Of a DNA stretch of 64,000 nt, positions 34,998 through 46,135 are shown piece after piece (position 1 is the stretch's first letter; every line of letters starts with the position of its first letter). The notes under the pieces are model-generated. The model saw nothing but the letters and a program-made list of their open reading frames with translations, had not been told where the DNA came from and ran no database searches. The position numbers and the translations under genes were made by a program. Source of the stretch: Methanobrevibacter cuticularis (lineage in GTDB: Archaea; Methanobacteriota; Methanobacteria; Methanobacteriales; Methanobacteriaceae); the NCBI RefSeq assembly GCF_001639285.1, contig NZ_LWMW01000126.1, positions 1-64,000 of the forward strand. The letters run 5' to 3'.

Positions 34998-35260
34998 TCA
35001 TAATCTAAACTATTAATATATACTTTAAATTAGAAATTTATAATAAAAATAATCTAAACTATTAATATATACTTTAAATTAGAAATTTATAATAAAAATA
35101 ATCTAAACTATTATTATAAATTAATTGTTATATTTAAATTATTATTATACTTTAAATTAGAAATTTATAATAAAAATAATCTAAACTATTATTATAAATT
35201 AATTGTTATATTTAAATTATTATTATACTTTAAATTAGAAATTTATAATAATTATAATTT
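34998..35260. repeat. Tandem repeats, 49-bp and 78-bp units
   Basis: AATCTAAACTATTAATATAT and following is repeated with starts at about 35002, 35051 and 35100 (49-bp period). Then a longer 78-bp form including TTAATTGTTATATTTAAATT is repeated once more. It sits upstream of the acetyltransferase gene. Confidence 0.8.
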
Positions 35261-35900
35261 TTTATGATTGCCAATAGTAATTATTTTTATTTAATAGGAG
35301 CTATTAAATTAAGGATAATATTTATAGTTTTTATTATATCATGAAAATAATTAATAATAACTGTTTAAAACATTAACCATTTAAAAGAATCGCTTATATT
35401 ATAAATATTCATCGAGATTATATATTAGTAATATGTTAGTATTAAAGTTACTTTTTTAAGCAGAATTGTGATTCATGGATATTATACTACTTATAGTTAC
35501 TATGTATTTAAATATGACATTAAAATAATGCAAAAACTAGAGATACTTAAATTATAGCAGATATTACTGAAAAATAATAAGAATAATGATTTTTCTAAAA
35601 AAAGTTTTTCTTTCCCCTAATTAAAAAAATAAGAGATATTTCAGTTTATTGTTAGTTTTAATCATTTTTAATTCCTTAGTTATTTTTTTTATTAGATGAT
35701 TAATATTTTAATCATGTTTAAAATCATATATGATTTTAAAAAAAGTTTCAATCACTTGTATTTTTATAAAATAAGCTATTTTTAAGTATCATATACCAAA
35801 ATAAGATATTAATCTTAGAGCTTTGAATAGAGGTGTTTCAATTCCTTTTGTGTATCTTTTATTTCTTAAAACAAGGTCTAAACAAAGGTTTTTTAAAGAA
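35261..35900. other. Intergenic gap, no gene seen
   Basis: AT-rich sequence without credible open frames. One stretch near 35831-35850 (GAGGTGTTTCAATTCCTTTT) has the look of an archaeal CRISPR repeat end, but it occurs only once and no array is present. Confidence 0.4.
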
Positions 35901-35909
35901 TTAAATAGT

Positions 35910-36165
35910 AATCTTTATATAGTATGCTCATTAATAGAAAATTGAAGTTAATTACATAGTAAAATTAATAATTAAAAATATAATATATTCAACAATTGGA
36001 AATTTGATATTTTAAATTTTTAATTGCTGTGTAATAAACGGATTGAGAGGCGGTTTTTAATAAACCATAAAATAGCATCTAGATTTCTAGATGTTATTTT
36101 TTAATTTTATTTAACTTATACAATATTTATTGGTGCAGGAAGGAATGGGTCATTAAAATAACCCA
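35910..36165 (+). ncRNA. Candidate structured non-coding RNA region
   Basis: A plausible TATA box (CTTTATATAGTATG, about 35911-35924) would start a plus-strand transcript near 35945. The region then has an island of higher GC with possible hairpins: GGTTTTTAATAAACC (about 36052-36066), a perfect CATCTAGA-TT-TCTAGATG stem followed by a T-rich tract (about 36076-36105), and TGGGTCATTAAAATAACCCA near 36146-36166. No open frame fits. The real ends and even the strand are uncertain; alternatively these are terminator hairpins for cobK on the opposite strand. Confidence 0.35.
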
Positions 36166-36211
36166 ATTATTCAATAATTAATATTGAATTAGTGTGCCAT
36201 ATAAAAAAATA

Positions 36212-37156
36212 TTATCCAATCAATGAATTTAACTTATTTTTCAAACTTTCTAAATCTTGTACAACAGTTTCATCTTTTAAATTATCTATTTTAGGCCTAT
36301 CAATAATGATAATAGCTATTTTTAGATCATTTGCAGCTTCTAGTTTAGCTGGAACACCACCAACATTTCCACTTTCTTTGGTGATAATAACTTCTGCTTT
36401 AAGTTCTTTCATTAGAGATTTATTAAATTCTTTTGAAAATATTCCTTGCATAGCTATTATATGTTCACCAAATATTCCCAATTCATTACATTTTAAAATA
36501 GATGACTCAACTGGAAGCACTCTAACATATAAATTATCAATATTCACTGATTTTAAAACATCCCTGATTGTGTTTACTCCTGCTAAATGAAGGATATTGC
36601 CATTTTTCCATTTCTTAGCTATTAACTTTCCTGCTTCTTCAAAAGAATCAACATGATAAATAGTACCATTGTTTCTATATTCCAAACTCGGTCTTTCAAA
36701 GCGGATATAAGGAATATTACTTAATTTTGAAGCTTCAATAGCTGTTTTTGTAACATTACTAGCATAAGGATGAGTAGCATCAATAAATACATCGAAATTA
36801 TTGTTATTATTATTATTAGAATTATTATTACTATTATTATTATGGCCATTATCACTCTTATTAGGATTATTGTCCAGAATATCCAAAATTTCTTCTTTTA
36901 ATAATGGTTTATCTATTACTTCATCTGCACCAGCATCTTTAGCTATTTTTCCACCATAATCAGTGGTTGTAGTAGCTAAAATATATGGCGAATTCTCTGA
37001 TGAATTTTCTGATGAGTTCTCTAATGAATTTTCTGATGAGTTCTCTGGTGAATTTTCATTATCAAATCCTTCCTTTAAAAGTTTGATTATGTTAATGGAA
37101 TCCTTAGTTCCACCCATTAAAAATATTCTTGATCTATTTTTAGATTTTTCATCCAT
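36212..37156 (-). CDS. cobK: Cobalt-precorrin-6A reductase, 314 aa, with low-complexity inserts
   Basis: Recognised from MGGTKDSINIIKLL at the N-terminus, FDVFIDATHPYASNVTKTAIEA in the middle (the DATHPYA motif) and IITKESGNVGGVPAKLEAA near the C-terminus, as in CobK/CbiJ. It reduces (cobalt-)precorrin-6A to -6B in corrin-ring synthesis, needed for the methyltransferases of methanogenesis. Two inserts are unusual: repeated (S/P)ENS units at about residues 31-55 and a Ser/Asn run (NNNSNNNSNNNNNNN) at about 105-122. Both lie in loops and are absent from typical homologues of about 250 residues. GGTGGA precedes the start. Confidence 0.88.
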   Translation of the reverse strand: MDEKSKNRSRIFLMGGTKDSINIIKLLKEGFDNENSPENSSENSLENSSENSSENSPYILATTTTDYGGKIAKDAGADEVIDKPLLKEEILDILDNNPNKSDNGHNNNSNNNSNNNNNNNFDVFIDATHPYASNVTKTAIEASKLSNIPYIRFERPSLEYRNNGTIYHVDSFEEAGKLIAKKWKNGNILHLAGVNTIRDVLKSVNIDNLYVRVLPVESSILKCNELGIFGEHIIAMQGIFSKEFNKSLMKELKAEVIITKESGNVGGVPAKLEAANDLKIAIIIIDRPKIDNLKDETVVQDLESLKNKLNSLIG

Positions 37157-37202
37157 AAATCCACCATTTTGTTAGTTTATTCAAAAAATTCACTATCTTT
37201 CC

Positions 37203-39947
37203 CTATTTAATCAAAATTCTATCTAAAATTCTTTCAGAAACTAAAATAGTTCCAGATACGATTAAAATCAAAATCCAATGAAACCATTCCAGACCAGTAG
37301 TTCTAAATATTCCTTGTAAATATGGAAGGTAAATAACCAAGAGTTGCAATAAGAATGAAGCAGCAATAGCCACCCAAAAGAAGTTATTTTTATCTTTAGA
37401 GTTAGCCCTATTATTTATTGCATTGAATATCTGAAACATAACAAACACTGTGAAAGCTACAGTCATAGCTATTGTACTACCATTAGCTAATTCTTTATTA
37501 ACATTTAATTCATAGAAATAAAGCAATAAAGTTCCAACTGCCATCACAACTCCTGCAACAAATATCCTAATCAAGGTAATTTTAGTTAAAATATTTCCTT
37601 TTTCAGGATTTCTTCCCATTATATCTTTTTCTGCCCCTTCCATACCTAAAGATTGAGCAGGCGGACCATCCATAATAATATTTATCCAAAGAATTTGTAT
37701 TGGATTAAATGGAATTGGTAAACTTAAAATAGAGGCTGCAACTATTGTTAAAATAGCTCCAACATTGGTAGAAACTTGGAATTTGACAAATCTTTTTATA
37801 TTGTCAAAAATTTTCCTTCCTTCTTCAATTGCACCTATTATTGTAGCGAAATTGTCATCTTGTATAACCATATCTGCAGATTCCTTAGAAACATCTGTTC
37901 CACTACCCATAGCTACACCAATTGAAGCTTTTTTAAGGGCAGGGGCATCGTTTACTCCATCACCTGTCATTGAAACAACATTATCATGATTTTGAAGAGC
38001 TTCAACTATTCTAACTTTTTGTTCTGGATAAACCCTCGCATAAACCTGAACATCTTCTACAATAGCTGAAAATTCTTCATCACTTAATTCTTCAAGTTCA
38101 CTACCAATTAATACTTTTCCTTGATCTAATATTCCAATTTTTCTTCCAATAGCTGCAGCAGTAGATTTATGATCGCCTGTTATCATTACCACATTTATTC
38201 CTGCAGTTTTACAAGATGAAACAGCTTCTTTTGCTTCTTCCCTTGGAGGATCCATCATTCCCACAAGTCCAACAAATATTAAATCCTTTTCTACATTTTG
38301 AGGATCTTCTATACTAGAATCCCTCTCCATTTTTTTGTATGCTAGAGCAAGTACTCTGAGTGCAGAATTTGTCATTTCATGAATATTTTTACTTATGGTT
38401 TCCTTGATTTCATCATTTATAATTTCAATAGTTCCATCATTATCAATGTATTTACACAAGCCTAGCATGATTTCAGGAGCACCTTTACTAAAAACATATA
38501 GATTTTGACTAGTAGAGCTACTACTAGTACTGCTAATAGTACTATGTGTAGTATCATTACCATTATTTGTTACTTCATTGGTATTTGAAAATATATTACT
38601 ATCATCTTTTAATTCATGGATAGTAGTCATTCTTTTCCTAACACTATCCAATGGGATTTCTTTAATCCTAGGATAAATTTTTTCAAGTTTTAATTTAGTA
38701 TAATCATTATCTTGACCATATAACATCACCGCAACATCAGTTGGATCACCAACAGCCTTATTGTCTTTTATGCTTGAATTATTACACAATGCAGAAATTT
38801 CTAAAGCTTTATCCTTATTATTAATTCTTGCATCCACAACACTCATCTTATTTAAAGTTAAAGTGCCTGTTTTATCAGTACACACTACAGTACAAGAACC
38901 TAATGTTTCAACAGCTAATAACTTCCTGACAATTGCATTAGATTTAGCCATTTTTTGCATACCTAAAGCTAAAGTAAGAGTAAGAATAGCTGGTAGACCT
39001 TCTGGAACAGCAGCCACTGCCAATGAAACTGCAGTCATGAATGTTTCAACTAATGGATGTCCTTTAAATAATTGAAGACCAAATACAAAAATACAAACCA
39101 CAACAGCTATAAGTCCCAACGTCTTACTCAAAGAACTTATTTTCTCTTGTAAAGGAGTGTCTACATCTTTTTCTTGAATCATTTCAGCTATTTTGCCTAT
39201 AGAAGTTTCCATACCAATAGCTATTACAACACCCATACCTCGTCCAGAAATCACATTAGAATCCATATATCCAATCTTTTTTCTGATATTTTCATCATGA
39301 GAATCTTTATCAAAATTCTCAAAATATTCATCAGTGTCATTCTTATTAGAATTATTAGAATTAGAATCACTAGAATTATTAGAATTACGATTAGAATTAT
39401 TAGAATTAGAATTAATATGACTACTATTAACCCCACATTCTTTAGTTACAGGTTTAGATTCGCCAGTTAAAGAAGATTCATCAATTCTAAGGTCTGCAGT
39501 TTCAATCAAAAGAATATCTGCGGGAATCTTATCTCCTTCTTCTATTACAACAATGTCCCCAATAGTAAGATCAGTTCCAGAAATTTTTTCAAATTCACCA
39601 TCCCTTTTAACCACAGCATTTGTTGAAACCAAACTTTTCAATTTTTCCATAGCCTTCTCAGCACGATATTCCTGAATAAATCCAATTGTAGCATTTAAAA
39701 TAACTACAATTAATATTACTACTGCATCAATCACATCTCCAACAAAGTATGCAGCTATTGCAGCTACCAGAAGAAGCAAAATTAGTACATCAAAAAATTG
39801 CATGATAAATAATTTAATTGGATGATCTTTCTTCTCTTCCCTAAGTTCATTCTTTCCATATTTACTTAATTTCGATTTAGCTTCCTCATGAGACAAACCT
39901 GACTCACTAGTTCCGTATCTTTGAAAAATTTTGTCCTTATTACTCAT
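37203..39947 (-). CDS. Calcium-type cation-transporting P-type ATPase (P2), 914 aa
   Basis: The full P2-ATPase layout is present: cation-ATPase N domain, A-domain TGES (161-164), TM4 with PEGLP (315-319), phosphorylation motif DKTGTLTLNK (Asp358), TGDH and MTGDGVNDAPALKKASIGVAMG hinge, and C-terminal transmembrane helices. The TM4 and TM6 residues (NIIMDGPPAQSLG) resemble SERCA/PMR1 Ca2+ pumps, so Ca2+ (or Mn2+) export is likely. Two low-complexity inserts are unusual: Asn/Ser-rich residues about 172-224 after the TGES loop, and STISSTSSSSTS in the nucleotide-binding domain. GGGGAT precedes the ATG. Confidence 0.9.
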   Translation of the reverse strand: MSNKDKIFQRYGTSESGLSHEEAKSKLSKYGKNELREEKKDHPIKLFIMQFFDVLILLLLVAAIAAYFVGDVIDAVVILIVVILNATIGFIQEYRAEKAMEKLKSLVSTNAVVKRDGEFEKISGTDLTIGDIVVIEEGDKIPADILLIETADLRIDESSLTGESKPVTKECGVNSSHINSNSNNSNRNSNNSSDSNSNNSNKNDTDEYFENFDKDSHDENIRKKIGYMDSNVISGRGMGVVIAIGMETSIGKIAEMIQEKDVDTPLQEKISSLSKTLGLIAVVVCIFVFGLQLFKGHPLVETFMTAVSLAVAAVPEGLPAILTLTLALGMQKMAKSNAIVRKLLAVETLGSCTVVCTDKTGTLTLNKMSVVDARINNKDKALEISALCNNSSIKDNKAVGDPTDVAVMLYGQDNDYTKLKLEKIYPRIKEIPLDSVRKRMTTIHELKDDSNIFSNTNEVTNNGNDTTHSTISSTSSSSTSQNLYVFSKGAPEIMLGLCKYIDNDGTIEIINDEIKETISKNIHEMTNSALRVLALAYKKMERDSSIEDPQNVEKDLIFVGLVGMMDPPREEAKEAVSSCKTAGINVVMITGDHKSTAAAIGRKIGILDQGKVLIGSELEELSDEEFSAIVEDVQVYARVYPEQKVRIVEALQNHDNVVSMTGDGVNDAPALKKASIGVAMGSGTDVSKESADMVIQDDNFATIIGAIEEGRKIFDNIKRFVKFQVSTNVGAILTIVAASILSLPIPFNPIQILWINIIMDGPPAQSLGMEGAEKDIMGRNPEKGNILTKITLIRIFVAGVVMAVGTLLLYFYELNVNKELANGSTIAMTVAFTVFVMFQIFNAINNRANSKDKNNFFWVAIAASFLLQLLVIYLPYLQGIFRTTGLEWFHWILILIVSGTILVSERILDRILIK

Positions 39948-40555
39948 TAAATCCCCTAGTTAGATTAGGATAAACCATTATATTGCTTTATTAAAAATTA
40001 ATTTAAATGATTTGATAATTTTAATTAATTTCAATTATTCTCTGAATAATTAATTTATTAAGCTATTTTATTAATTTAAATTAATATTAACTTACATAAT
40101 AACTTCATGAAAACATTTAGTGAGACTGTTTAATGAATTAAATTATAATCGTTAACTTAATTTGAAAATAAAAATAATAAAATATGATAACAAACTAGTA
40201 ATGAATATATTATTTTCATAGTTATTAAATTTTTATAAATTTTAAAGTCCAAATATTAATTATATTTAATACTTTTAATTAAACCCCCAAAATATCAAAA
40301 ACATTCAATACTTTTAATTAAACCCCCAAAATATCAAAAACATTCAATATGTTAGAATAGATAAAAAATATCTTATTAAAAATAGAGAATGCCTTATTTG
40401 AGATTTTAAAAGCATGCCATATAAACTTATAGTATCAGTTTTATGATTAAATAGAAAAAGAGCTATAGTCTTTAAATTAGCTTAAATCAAAAACAGAGAA
40501 AAAGAATTATCTAAAAAACTTAAAAATAATTAAAAATTCAAATTATAGTTTATAA
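39948..40555. other. Intergenic gap with 39-bp tandem duplication
   Basis: The unit AATACTTTTAATTAAACCCC plus CAAAATATCAAAAACATTC occurs twice back to back at 40268-40345. The rest of the gap is AT-rich and without genes. The ATPase promoter should lie in the first 100 bp or so. Confidence 0.7.
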
Positions 40556-40966
40556 TTAAGGAGAATATTCATAGAAAACAGCTTTTTTATAATTAACTAG
40601 ACTCATTTCTTTATTGATGTTTATATCCTCATTAAACAAAGGTTTTATTATTAAAATACTTCCTGTTTTATCAATGATTTTGCCTAAGTAAGGTTGAAGT
40701 TCTGAAGGAGGGCGTATTGAATAGATCACTTTAGCATCTTTATATAGATTAAGTTTTGGATTAGTTATATCATCATATACAACCGTATCATTTGCAGGAG
40801 CTATGTCCGTCATTATAAAATTAAGGTTATTATAAAGATTATTATATTCATTTAAATAATTTGAAACATCAAATAATTTCCCAACACCTATTTCAACTAC
40901 TTTTTGAGAAGTATCTGATTTTCCCTCTAATAACTTGATTATATATTCTCCTAAATCAGCCCACAT
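40556..40966 (-). CDS. UPF0146 family protein, 136 aa
   Basis: Rossmann-like small protein matching the UPF0146 group found in methanogens: WADLGEYIIKLLEG, KVVEIGVGKLFDVSNYL (glycine-containing loop resembling a nucleotide- or SAM-binding turn), and VIYSIRPPSELQPYLGKI. The function is unknown. The longest frame begins with GTG at 40978, but that GTG lies in the GTGAG ribosome binding site, so ATG at 40966 is preferred. It is isolated, with repeat-filled gaps on both sides. Confidence 0.85.
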   Translation of the reverse strand: MWADLGEYIIKLLEGKSDTSQKVVEIGVGKLFDVSNYLNEYNNLYNNLNFIMTDIAPANDTVVYDDITNPKLNLYKDAKVIYSIRPPSELQPYLGKIIDKTGSILIIKPLFNEDININKEMSLVNYKKAVFYEYSP

Positions 40967-40979
40967 AATTTTACTCACT

Positions 40980-41165
40980 TAGATACATTCAATAGTTAAA
41001 ATTATAACTTAACTTAATTTTATAATAATTTAATTTTATAGTTGACTTAATTTTATAACAACTTAACATTATAGTTAAATTAATTTTATAATAATTTAAT
41101 AGTTGAATTAATTTTATAATAATTTAATTTAATAGTTGAATTAATTTTATACTAAATTAATTTGA
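40980..41165. repeat. Degenerate tandem repeats of a TTAATTTTATAATAATTTAA type
   Basis: Four to five degenerate units built on TTAATTTTATAATAATTTAA and ATAGTTGAATTAATTTTATA fill this stretch. The remainder to 41620 has no recognisable gene; a 34-codon frame at 41504-41608 lacks a ribosome binding site. Confidence 0.6.
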
Positions 41166-41620
41166 TATTATAGATTAAGATTTATTTGAAATTTAATTAT
41201 TTCGATATAATAAGTGATTACATTGATATAGTACTTTAATATTTTATTTTTAAGGAAAATATTTCTAAAATAATTCTATATAAACTTAATATCAAATTCA
41301 ATAGTGATAAAAATATCATTACAATTCTTTTTATTAATAAATAAGAAATCTCATCTTATTTCTAATAAAAAATTAATTATAATAATCATTTCGTGAAATA
41401 ATAATTATCATGTAAATTTATTTCTAATAAGATTAATTAGTTTAATATTATTATTCATATGATAAAAAGAAAATAATTTTAAAACATCATGTTTTTAGTA
41501 GATATGACTAAAATCGAATCAGATAATAATAGCTTATTTTCTAATAAAGTGTTAATACTTATTAAAGAAAATGATTGGCAAATTTATGAAATGGATGAAA
41601 ACAATTGAAAATTAAAAATA

Positions 41621-41705
41621 CGCCAAGACTGGGATTTGAACCCAGGCGGAGAAAATCTCCACAGGATCTCAAGTCCTGCGCCTTACCTGGCTAGGCTATC
41701 TTGGC
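41621..41705 (-). tRNA. tRNA-Ser(UGA)
   Basis: The minus strand folds as a type II tRNA: acceptor GCCAAGA / TCTTGGC, T-arm GGGTTCAAATCCC, anticodon stem CAGGA/TCCTG with loop CTTGAGA (anticodon TGA), and a long variable arm GGAGATTTTCTCC. Discriminator G suits serine. No CCA is encoded. It lies downstream of rpsJ on the same strand. Confidence 0.96.
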
Positions 41706-41893
41706 AAGTAGGAATAGTATTATATAATACTAAAACATTATAAACAATTTAAAGTTATAAAATTAATTCCTTGTATAAAAAAGTTAGAAATTGTAAAAAT
41801 TGTAATAAATTTAAAAAAAGTAGCTAATTAAATAAAATAGCTCTTCCTAAGAATAGCTATATAATATTAGCTATTTATTAAATAATAGCTAAC

Positions 41894-42202
41894 TTAGCTT
41901 TTAAGTTCAATTTCAATACTTACATTATCTGGAACATTAACCTTCATAACTTGTCTCATTGCTCTTTCATCTGCTCCTATTCCAACTAATCTTTTGTGAA
42001 TTCTGAGTTCCCATTTTTCCCAAGTAGCTTTTCCTTCACCATCTGGTGATTTTCTTGTAGGAACCACTAATTTTTTAGTTGGTAATGGAATTGGACCCGA
42101 AAGATCTACGCCAGTTCTTTCAGCTATTTTTCTAAGCTGATCACAGACAAAGTTAAGTTTCTCTGGGTCAGTTCCTGTAAGTTTGATTCTTGCTTGATGC
42201 AT
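41894..42202 (-). CDS. rpsJ: Ribosomal protein S10 (uS10), 102 aa
   Basis: The sequence [72 protein letters not shown] is archaeal uS10. The longest frame starts two codons earlier at an ATG fused to GGAGG; the ATG at 42202 has proper spacing and matches the family start. It is a small-subunit head protein, last protein gene of the str block (rpsL-rpsG-fusA-tuf-rpsJ), as in other Methanobacteriales. Confidence 0.97.
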   Translation of the reverse strand: MHQARIKLTGTDPEKLNFVCDQLRKIAERTGVDLSGPIPLPTKKLVVPTRKSPDGEGKATWEKWELRIHKRLVGIGADERAMRQVMKVNVPDNVSIEIELKS

Positions 42203-42300
42203 TTTCATCCTCCAAAAAATAAAAAAAATATAAGTTAATTTAAACCTATAAAAAGAATAAGATAGCTATTTAATATTTTAATAGCTAATTATTATCCTAT

Positions 42301-43542
42301 TTATTTAGCAGGAGTAATACCTATACACATACCCGCAGCAACAGTTTGACCCATGTCCCTAATAGCAAATCTACCCATATGAGGGATATCTTTAATATTT
42401 TCGATTACCATAGGTTTTGTTGGTTTAACTTTTACAATAGCTGCATTACCAGTTTTGAGGAAATCAGGATTTTCTTCTTCAACTTGACCAGTAGCAGGAT
42501 TTAACTTTTTAGTTAATTCTAAGAAAGTACATGCAACTTGAGAAGTGTGGCAATGGAATACTGGAGTGTATCCAACAGTTATAACACCAGGGTGTTGTAA
42601 AACAACAATTTGAGCATCAAATTCTTTAGCTACAGTAGGTGCGTTGTCAGTATGTCCTGCAACATCCCCTCTTCTGATATCATTTTTACCTACACCTCTA
42701 ACATTGAATCCAACATTATCTCCAGGTTCAGCTTCATCAAACATTTCATGATGCATTTCTATAGATTTAACTTCTCCAGAAGATCCAGCTGGTTCAAATA
42801 TAACATTTTCCCCTTTTTTCATTAGTCCAGTTTCTACTCGTCCAACAGGAACAGTTCCTACACCAGTGATAGAATAAACATCTTGAACAGGTACTCTTAA
42901 AGGTAATTTAGTTGGTTTTTCAGGAGCTTTAAAATCTTGTAAAGCAGGGATTAATGCTTTTCCTTTATACCATGGAGTGTTAGAACTATTTTCTTTAATG
43001 TTATCTCCTTCAAATGCTGAAAGTGGGATGAAAGGAACTTCAGAAGGATTATAACCAACAGATTTAATGAGACCAGATACTTCATCTTTTAATTCATTGA
43101 ATTTGTCTTCAGAGTAGTCAACTAAATCCATTTTGTTAATAGCTATAATAATTTGATTGATACCTAGAGTTCTAGATAAAAAGATATGTTCTTTAGTTTG
43201 TGGCATTACGCCATCATCTGCAGCTACTACAAGTACTGCTGCATCTGCTTGTGATGCTCCAGTAATCATGTTTTTAACAAAATCTCTGTGCCCTGGACAG
43301 TCCACAATTGTAAATTCATATTTTGGAGTTTCGAATTTTGCATGAGCTAAATCAATTGTAACTCCTCTTTCTCTTTCTTCTCCAAGTTTATCCATGATGA
43401 ATCTAAATTTGTTTTCACCTTCATCTAATTGCTGTTCAGCAATAGCCCCTGATTGTAACAAAACGTGTCCAACAAGAGTGGATTTTCCATGATCAACGTG
43501 TCCAATAAACGCTAAATTTATATGTTCTTTTGCTTTTGCCAT
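42301..43542 (-). CDS. tuf: Translation elongation factor 1-alpha, 413 aa
   Basis: Archaeal EF-1A: G1 GHVDHGKST, switch I/G2 region [50 protein letters not shown] (G3), NKMDL (G4), PLSAFEG (G5), then two beta-barrel domains. It delivers aminoacyl-tRNA to the ribosome using GTP. The length is usual for methanogens. GAGG precedes the ATG. It lies 334 bp after fusA. Confidence 0.98.
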   Translation of the reverse strand: MAKAKEHINLAFIGHVDHGKSTLVGHVLLQSGAIAEQQLDEGENKFRFIMDKLGEERERGVTIDLAHAKFETPKYEFTIVDCPGHRDFVKNMITGASQADAAVLVVAADDGVMPQTKEHIFLSRTLGINQIIIAINKMDLVDYSEDKFNELKDEVSGLIKSVGYNPSEVPFIPLSAFEGDNIKENSSNTPWYKGKALIPALQDFKAPEKPTKLPLRVPVQDVYSITGVGTVPVGRVETGLMKKGENVIFEPAGSSGEVKSIEMHHEMFDEAEPGDNVGFNVRGVGKNDIRRGDVAGHTDNAPTVAKEFDAQIVVLQHPGVITVGYTPVFHCHTSQVACTFLELTKKLNPATGQVEEENPDFLKTGNAAIVKVKPTKPMVIENIKDIPHMGRFAIRDMGQTVAAGMCIGITPAK

Positions 43543-43876
43543 TGTAAAAACCTCTATTTTTAAAATAATAAATCATTATTTTTAAATTCAGTTAAATTAT
43601 ATCGTTTAACTTTATTAAATTTGAACTTAACCATATAAATATATAATGATTTTTAATTTGATTTTTTAACTTTTAAATTTTTTATTTAATATTATACAAG
43701 AGTTATCTTATCTAAATAAATTAATCTGAATTTCTCTATTTTATTGATAATCTTTAATATTAGTGTAATTATTGATAATCTTTAATATTAATACAAGATT
43801 TATTTATCTAAATAATTTAAATCTAATTTCTCTATTTATTAATATATTTTAATATGAAAAATGGAAAGAAAATTTA
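43543..43876. other. Intergenic gap fusA-tuf with imperfect duplication
   Basis: ATTGATAATCTTTAATATTA occurs twice (about 43743-43790). A flanking segment TACAAGAGTTATCTTATCTA / TACAAGATTTATTTATCTAA also recurs, so about 100 bp is an imperfect duplication. No gene. Confidence 0.6.
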
Positions 43877-46069
43877 TTAGCCTATGTAATGATCAGGACC
43901 ATAAGGTTCTGGAGATAAGCCTTTTCTTTCTCTTATTTCTTTGATAATTTGCTTTTGTAATTCATTTGGTAATCTTTCAAAACCAGAATTTTCAGTAGAC
44001 CACAAACATCGACCTTCAGCAGCAGACCGTATATCTCCTGCAAAACCAAACATTTCAGCTACAGGAACTTTTGATTCTATGGTAACCATATCTCCTTCTT
44101 GTTCCATATTAACAATTTGGCCTCTTCTGTTTTGAATTTCTCTAGTAGAACTACCCATATAATCTTGAGGTACATTAATAAATACCTTTTGCATAGGTTC
44201 TAGTAATGTTGGTTTAGCCAGCATTATAGCACCATAGACGGCTTTTCTAATTGATGGAAGAACTTGGGCAGGTCCTCTGTGAACTGCATCTTCGTGAAGT
44301 TTCGCATCTACAAGCTTGATTTTTAATCCCATAACTTTCTCTCTGGCTATTGGACCATCATCAAGGGCAGAGTCAAATCCTTCAAGGAGTAATTCTCTTA
44401 CTTCATCTAAGTATTGAATACCACGAGTCATATTAAGGAATATACTTCTACCATAAACATCCCAAACTCTTCTTGCTTCTTCTTTATCTAAACCATATTC
44501 CATGAAGGTAGCGGCCATTTCTTTACCTTTAACTTTACCTTCTTTTATGTCTCCATCTTGTATAGCTTTGAATAAAGAGTCTTCTAAAGGTTCAATTTCA
44601 ATATAGAATCTGTTATGTTTATTTGGAGATTTACCTTCTACTGGCCCAGCAGTTCCAGCTACAGTTTCTCTGTAAACAACAATAGGTTCAGAAGTAGTGA
44701 TTTCTACACCCTTTTCATTGATACGATAAGTAATGACCTCTAAGTGAAGTTCCCCCATACCAGAAACCAAATGTTCTCCAGTTTCTTCATTAATTTCTAT
44801 TCTAACCGTAGGATCTTCTTTAGCTACTTGACGTAAAACTTCAATTAATTTTGGTAAATCTTTGGTATTTTTAGCTTCAACTGCCACAGTAACAACAGGT
44901 TCAGATATATGTTCTAATCCTTCAAATTCTTTTATTTTATTACCAATATCACAAATAGTTTCCCCAGCTATTGCACCTCTTGCACCAGTAATAGCTACAA
45001 TATTTCCTGCAGGGACTTTGTCTGTATTAACTCTTTCAGGACCGAAATATACACCTACTTGTTGTGCTCTCGCCTTTGAATGAGAACCAACTAAATAAAC
45101 CTCAGTACCTTTTTCAATAGTACCTCCATAAACTCTACCAGTAGCTATTTCACCAGCATGTTTATCTACAGATACATTAGTAACCATAACTGCAAGAGGT
45201 CCATCTGGATCAGTATTAATCATAGTCTGTCCTTCAACACTCTCAATATCTCCATCCCAAATACTTGGAACTCTGTAAGCTTGAGAAATATCAGGACTTG
45301 GTAAATGTTCAACAACCATACCAAGTAATACTTCAGATATTGGTACTTTTTCAGCTAATTCTTTTTGATTTTCATTATTACAGTAATCTATAATGTCTTT
45401 GAAGTTAATTCCTGATTTTTGCATGATTGGAATGTTTATAGCCCAATTATGGTATGCTGAACCAAATGCAACACTACCTGCAGCTACATCTGCTTTCCAT
45501 TCATCTTTTTTATCTTCAGGAGCCATACTCCTAATAAGTTTATTAGCTTCAGCTATTACTTTCAAAAATCTGTTTTGCAGCTCTTCTGGTTCAAGTTTCA
45601 ATTCATTTATTAATCTATCAACTTTGTTAATAAATAGAACTGGTCTAACATTTTCTTTTAATGCTTGTCTTAAAACAGTTTCAGTTTGAGGCATAATACC
45701 TTCAACAGCACATACAACTACAACTGCTCCATCAACAGCTCTCATAGCTCTTGTTACATCTCCACCAAAATCGACATGACCTGGTGTATCTATAAGATTG
45801 ATTAAATATTCATTATCTTTAAATTTATGAACCATAGAAACATTAGCTGCATCAATAGTGATACCTCTAGCTTGTTCTTGCTCATCAAAATCAAGGAATC
45901 TTTGATCACCTGCAAGTTCAGAAGATATCATCCCAGCACCTGCTAAAAGGTTATCAGATAAAGTAGTTTTACCATGGTCGATGTGAGCCACAATTCCTAT
46001 ATTCCTAATAAACTTAGGTTTGTACATTAACTCCTTAATCTTTTCAATCATTTTAGTACGTCTACTCAC
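43877..46069 (-). CDS. fusA: Translation elongation factor 2, 730 aa
   Basis: Archaeal EF-2: [49 protein letters not shown] with the P-loop, [12 protein letters not shown] switch, [10 protein letters not shown] and NKVDRL. The late domain IV has the diphthamide His in [23 protein letters not shown]. It catalyses ribosomal translocation. The longest frame starts at GTG 46078, which is inside the AAGGTGAT ribosome binding site; GTG at 46069 gives the family N-terminus (M)SRR and proper spacing, so it is used here. Confidence 0.97.
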   Translation of the reverse strand: MSRRTKMIEKIKELMYKPKFIRNIGIVAHIDHGKTTLSDNLLAGAGMISSELAGDQRFLDFDEQEQARGITIDAANVSMVHKFKDNEYLINLIDTPGHVDFGGDVTRAMRAVDGAVVVVCAVEGIMPQTETVLRQALKENVRPVLFINKVDRLINELKLEPEELQNRFLKVIAEANKLIRSMAPEDKKDEWKADVAAGSVAFGSAYHNWAINIPIMQKSGINFKDIIDYCNNENQKELAEKVPISEVLLGMVVEHLPSPDISQAYRVPSIWDGDIESVEGQTMINTDPDGPLAVMVTNVSVDKHAGEIATGRVYGGTIEKGTEVYLVGSHSKARAQQVGVYFGPERVNTDKVPAGNIVAITGARGAIAGETICDIGNKIKEFEGLEHISEPVVTVAVEAKNTKDLPKLIEVLRQVAKEDPTVRIEINEETGEHLVSGMGELHLEVITYRINEKGVEITTSEPIVVYRETVAGTAGPVEGKSPNKHNRFYIEIEPLEDSLFKAIQDGDIKEGKVKGKEMAATFMEYGLDKEEARRVWDVYGRSIFLNMTRGIQYLDEVRELLLEGFDSALDDGPIAREKVMGLKIKLVDAKLHEDAVHRGPAQVLPSIRKAVYGAIMLAKPTLLEPMQKVFINVPQDYMGSSTREIQNRRGQIVNMEQEGDMVTIESKVPVAEMFGFAGDIRSAAEGRCLWSTENSGFERLPNELQKQIIKEIRERKGLSPEPYGPDHYIG

Positions 46070-46135
46070 AATAATCACCTTAAAAATGTAAAATTTATTG
46101 ATTGTTATTAAATTAATTGACTAATTTTAATTTAA

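Noticed and set aside
35831-35850. GTTTCAATTCC-like sequence resembling a CRISPR repeat end
   Set aside because: Only one copy; no periodic array nearby.
41504-41608. 34-codon plus-strand frame before tRNA-Ser
   Set aside because: Starts with ATG but has no ribosome binding site and no recognisable motif; could be chance.
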